In this document: piece after piece, positions 62,101-64,000 of the stretch | How the letters are laid out: each line of letters begins with the position of its first letter | Position numbering within the stretch: position 1 is the first letter of the stretch | Assembly (NCBI GenBank): GCA_016213785.1 | Contig: JACQZQ010000053.1 | Location: 215,466-279,465 of the forward strand | Reading direction: 5' to 3' | DNA: 64,000 nt | Origin: Acidobacteriota bacterium | GTDB taxonomy: Bacteria; Acidobacteriota; Blastocatellia; Chloracidobacteriales; JADJPF01 | Position numbers and translations under genes: made by a program | The notes under the pieces: model-generated | The model's input: the letters and a program-made list of their open reading frames with translations, nothing else | The model's database searches: none | Told to the model about the DNA's origin: nothing

Positions 62101-62121
62101 TACTATATTCTTAATAGACAT
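59101..62121 (-). CDS. Oar-like TonB-dependent receptor, second paralogue
   Basis: This 1006-residue outer-membrane protein has a signal peptide (LLCKCIIISILFLSHF, cleaved near VKAQS), a regulatory-like domain at about 38-115 (GGVTVIAKNPQTNF, SYVISQLPPGNYVVTVTN), a plug (NNITIDGLDNNDLGSGSVRS, EFQIISDGYNAEFGRALGG) and a barrel ending in GVRLSF. It matches the 34891-37857 receptor along its length. No SusD-like partner follows, unlike Bacteroidetes SusC. Substrate unknown. It is transcribed alone with its own terminator. Confidence 0.9.
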   Translation of the reverse strand: MSIKNIVLLCKCIIISILFLSHFQELQQVKAQSAGSTTSTITGKAIDEQMSVLGGVTVIAKNPQTNFLREVVTQEDGSYVISQLPPGNYVVTVTNSGFTSQMRPVELVLGTTTVLNFTLKIGTPTEIIEIIAGDDVFLEGKPESSTNINRNTITTLPINRRNFLDFSITAARVLADRVPAQGASATSGLSFNGQSARFNNITIDGLDNNDLGSGSVRSTFSQEAVQEFQIISDGYNAEFGRALGGIVNIITRGGSNEFHSQLFVLNRNDDIAARDAFAPVKPPYSQYQFGGALEGPIKRDKAFFFTSFERLTLKQNNIVTITNETIKSINQLGFNVRNGAIPFSLNNSVFLARVDGKVSDSDTFWVRYNFGGSYNGALEPFGGLVAENNGGIQRLTDNSLALNNTYISSPLNLINETRFLFTRRNQKINPIDSAPQVRILAPEGMITLGQSTFLPQPRVFNIFQIINNTALIRGRQQIKLGVDFQRFSTVGRETQLPIFLGGGAFFTDIDFSQIAQMTGLPKLNSLQAFDPNLRTPVQKAFLSALSGVAPILFPGFPSNVPLADLPLPAFYTQGFGDPSLSTIGKEFSFYVQDDIKLRSNLIIKAGLRYDLIRLKFVPKNNGNFAPRLAFSYSPSKLAKLNIHGAYGLFFAGALVGQAFAIQTINSGRFNVPTLPFPFSVIPFSLPGRKFPQTTSLPPGIEVIPQFAQGSSFSPELKNSYSQQTTFGINYLVNSTTAIALDYAFIRGVKIFGQRDINPIVRPTNNPIDSALNGRIDPTKGTILQFETSFDSYYHALTLSFSRRFTSNLGFLAHYTFSKAIDNTSDFRPDLAETVDPLNIGAERGLSLQDVRSRLVLSSTWEPTFKNPLVKGFQFSTIISLNTGRPYNLVAGTDLNGNGDLPNGDRPLVGGVSIGRNTGITPGFANVDLRALRKVKFNERYEIQGLVEVFNLFNRTNINELNRVFPPDAQGNFSLPAKDGGRFTITPDRFRSAFSSRQLQLGVRLSF

Positions 62122-62373
62122 ACTTTTATTTAGCCTTCTTTATAACTTTTTAATAAATTTGATTTTAGAGCAATATGGAAAGAATTAGAGAAATTATTAT
62201 TTATGTTAGATTTTTATAACAGTTTTTACAGACATGCAATAGACCTCTTCTAAAATAGACCTATTTTAATGTAAGCAGTATATTTAAGCCTTTTAATTAA
62301 ACCATTTGTGTCTAACTAAGGGAAGTAAAGTCAATGCTAAAAATTTTTGGTAAAAGCTTAGAGTTAAAATAAA
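62122..62373. other. Non-coding upstream region of the second TonB receptor
   Basis: Together with the terminator that follows, this is the only stretch over 300 bases without a gene. It is AT-rich and holds a short direct repeat (AATAGACCT, twice, near 62240-62265) that might bind a regulator. I see no coding region or RNA gene. Confidence 0.5.
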
Positions 62374-62396
62374 AAGAGCGGCCTAAAACCGCTCTT
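62374..62396 (-). terminator. Rho-independent terminator of the DinB-like gene
   Basis: A perfect 8-bp GC-rich stem (AAGAGCGG and its complement) with a seven-base loop, followed on the minus strand by TTTATTTT. It lies 36 bases past the gene's stop. Confidence 0.8.
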
Positions 62397-62431
62397 AAAA
62401 ACTTTTTCTGAAATTTCTTAAAATCTAGTTT

Positions 62432-62938
62432 TTACATCTCTTCATCGGCTGATGGGCCATAGATTGAAGGTACGGCTACATCATTAAGACGTAAGTAGAC
62501 ACCTAATTGTGCGCGATGATGAACATTGTGATTAAAGATAAAGCTACGAACTACTGCAACCTTAGGCAGTACAAAAACGGTTTGTCCACCATTTAAGAAT
62601 GTCCAATTTCCCATTAATGTTTCATTACTTGCTTGGGCTAAAATAGCACGAGAATCTGCAACATTTTTATCAAAAATTTCTAACAATTCTTTAACAGAAT
62701 TAGCTTTTGGAGTTTGGAAAGGTTCGCCATCTTTTGGGGCTACATCAAAACTATCTTGGTTAACGGTTATTCCCATCCAGCTAGCAATATTAGCTAAATG
62801 AGAAGCTAGATCTACCATAGTCATAGACTTTTCATGTGGTTTCCAGCCAAATTTATCTTCAGGAACACGCGCTAGAGTTTTTCTTGTTCCTGCCATTTCA
62901 TGATCAAATTCTGGTAGTAAAGTATCACTAATTTTCAT
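62432..62938 (-). CDS. DinB family protein
   Basis: This 168-residue protein has the four-helix DinB/YfiT layout. Metal-binding histidines are in VDLASHLANI (about residue 47) and HNVHHRAQLGVYLRLN (about 135-150), with RLNDVAVPSIYGPSADE at the end. The superfamily includes thiol-dependent transferases and damage-inducible proteins with divalent metal centres. Function here is unknown. It is transcribed alone; GGAGAAAAC precedes the ATG on the minus strand. Confidence 0.88.
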   Translation of the reverse strand: MKISDTLLPEFDHEMAGTRKTLARVPEDKFGWKPHEKSMTMVDLASHLANIASWMGITVNQDSFDVAPKDGEPFQTPKANSVKELLEIFDKNVADSRAILAQASNETLMGNWTFLNGGQTVFVLPKVAVVRSFIFNHNVHHRAQLGVYLRLNDVAVPSIYGPSADEEM

Positions 62939-63142
62939 TATCGGTTTTCTCCAAATTAAAAATAAAATTTTTAACTAATAAATTAAAAATTTAGTGAGGT
63001 GAATAATAGGCGAAGAGATTAAGAAAAGCAAAAGAAATAAGCAGGAAAACTACGAGCAATAAATATTAAAAATGATAATAGTGAGTTAACTTAAGCTTAA
63101 ATTTAAGCTAACTCCTAACTTCAAAATAATGAAAATCTACTA

Positions 63143-63811
63143 TTAATTTTCTTGTGTTTGGCTTTGAGCTTGTTCTTTTTTAAGTGCTGCTCGCTCTCTT
63201 AAATATTCAATTACAGCGGGTAGAATGGATATAATTACTACTATAATTATTACTGTCTCTATTCTTTTAGTAATTTCTGGAAATGCCTTTCCTAAAAAAT
63301 AACCTAATAGGGTCATACTAAAAACCCAGGAAATGCCGCCTACGATATTATAAGTAGCAAATTTTCTGTAAGACATTTCTGCTGCACCTGCAACTGTAGG
63401 GGCAAAGGTGCGAATAATAGGGACAAATCTAGCTAGAATAATAGTTTTACCACCATACTTATCATAAAAAGCTTTAGCTTTCATTAAGTGAGCACGCTTA
63501 AAAAATAAAGAATCTGGGCGAGAATAAAGAGTTTGACCTGCTTTTTTTCCTATTGCATAACCTGTAGCATCACCAACAACAGCCGCAATAGATAGAGTAA
63601 CTAAAACCAGCCAAATATTAACATCTAAAATACCTTGAGCTACAAAAATACCTGTTGTTACCAGTAGGGAATCTCCAGGTAGAAAAAAACCAACTAGTAA
63701 GCCTGTTTCGCTAAAAATAATAGCTATTAATGCTAGTAGTCCTCCTGTTCTAACCAAATATTCAACATCGCGAAGTCTATGAAACAAATTTATTAATTCA
63801 TGAATATCCAT
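63143..63811 (-). CDS. DedA family integral membrane protein
   Basis: This 222-residue protein has the DedA features: an N-terminal reentrant/helix (FFLPGDSLLVTTG), GDATGYAIGKKAG, and KTIILARFVPIIRTFAPTVAG, FNIVGGISWVF-like (YNIVGGISWVF) in the core. Four or more membrane helices are seen and the C-terminus is Lys/Gln/Glu-rich. DedA proteins are inner-membrane transporters or flippases linked to lipid recycling and envelope homeostasis. No neighbour helps to specify the role. Confidence 0.93.
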   Translation of the reverse strand: MDIHELINLFHRLRDVEYLVRTGGLLALIAIIFSETGLLVGFFLPGDSLLVTTGIFVAQGILDVNIWLVLVTLSIAAVVGDATGYAIGKKAGQTLYSRPDSLFFKRAHLMKAKAFYDKYGGKTIILARFVPIIRTFAPTVAGAAEMSYRKFATYNIVGGISWVFSMTLLGYFLGKAFPEITKRIETVIIIVVIISILPAVIEYLRERAALKKEQAQSQTQEN

Positions 63812-63867
63812 GCAGTGTCTCCAGCAAAATTTAGTCTGTTAGGTTAACATTAAGTTAAGAATGCGAA

Positions 63868-63999
63868 TTAAGAGTTAAAATTTAAAACTAAAAGCATCAA
63901 AGCCGCAGCAATACGGCCAAAGACATGAACCAAAAGACCTCTACGGGAACGAACTTTAGAGGCAAGTTGAATATGAGTATGCTCTTGAAGCCAACCAAA
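63868..63999 (-). CDS. C-terminal end of an unidentified protein
   Basis: An open frame runs from the window edge to a stop at 63868-63870, giving 43 residues: FGWLQEHTHIQLASKV, then a basic patch SRRGLL and a hydrophobic end GRIAAALMLLVLNF. The beginning lies outside the window. No family can be named. Confidence 0.35.
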   Translation of the reverse strand, partial: FGWLQEHTHIQLASKVRSRRGLLVHVFGRIAAALMLLVLNFNS

Positions 64000-64000
64000 A

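Overview
The window is AT-rich, gene-dense bacterial chromosome. Lineage clues point to a low-GC member of the Acidobacteriota, possibly Blastocatellia-like. These are a secreted protein resembling the VWFA-related family typical of Acidobacteria (53808-54986), two very large Oar-like TonB-dependent receptors with an N-terminal carboxypeptidase-regulatory-like domain (34891-37857 and 59101-62121), and a hybrid two-component protein with a Reg_prop/Y_Y_Y periplasmic sensor (49755-53564). The outer-membrane proteins show a Gram-negative envelope. The assignment is an inference from gene content; there is no rRNA in the window. I saw no CRISPR array, insertion sequence, prophage or integrase.

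Layout. 1-6.8 kb: a truncated DnaJ-like chaperone with an unusual N-terminus, a Rieske oxygenase, a Uma2-type nuclease, an M16 peptidase pair (one catalytic, one inactive) and an EEP-family phosphodiesterase. 6.9-10.7 kb: a 1270-residue fused flavin/iron-sulfur oxidoreductase resembling NfnB+NfnA. 10.9-22.5 kb: membrane and secreted proteins, a response regulator and a hybrid histidine kinase, a NUDIX hydrolase, a LON-domain protein, lepA, a ROK kinase and a zinc-ribbon protein. 22.5-25.7 kb: moaC, tRNA-Asp, an mreB-like gene and a CoA-transferase. 25.9-29.8 kb: succinate dehydrogenase (sdhC-sdhA-sdhB, translationally coupled) and a TPR protein. 29.9-38.9 kb: a LysM/peptidoglycan-binding/M15-like protein, an acidic beta-propeller-like protein, a P1 peptidase overlapping pabB, a TonB receptor and an eight-blade WD40 protein. 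39.1-49.5 kb: a partial complex I operon (nuoC-D-H-J-K-L-M-N) followed by an atpZ/atpI-like gene. 49.7-55 kb: the hybrid sensor kinase and the VWFA protein, the latter behind a near-consensus sigma-54 promoter. 55.2-59 kb: recX, a selenoprotein gene, a METTL7-like methyltransferase, a small zinc-ribbon membrane protein and an amidase. 59.1-64 kb: a second TonB receptor, DinB-like and DedA proteins, and the end of an unidentified gene.

How the genes work together. Succinate dehydrogenase and complex I both feed the quinone pool, so the middle of the window is a respiratory region. Complex I here is only the quinone/proton-pumping part plus NuoC and NuoD; nuoA, B, E, F, G and I must lie elsewhere. 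The three antiporter-like subunits NuoL, NuoM and NuoN all carry Pro/Thr/Ser-rich C-terminal tails, and NuoL has a long hydrophilic insert, which is unusual.

The most notable find is 55671-56414. An in-frame UGA within a U-x-x-C motif interrupts a glycine/sarcosine/betaine reductase selenoprotein-B-family protein, and a perfect 7-bp stem-loop lies 9 nt downstream in the position of a bacterial SECIS element. Standard gene callers would split it into two ORFs. It sits between recX and a putative thiol (or selenol) methyltransferase.
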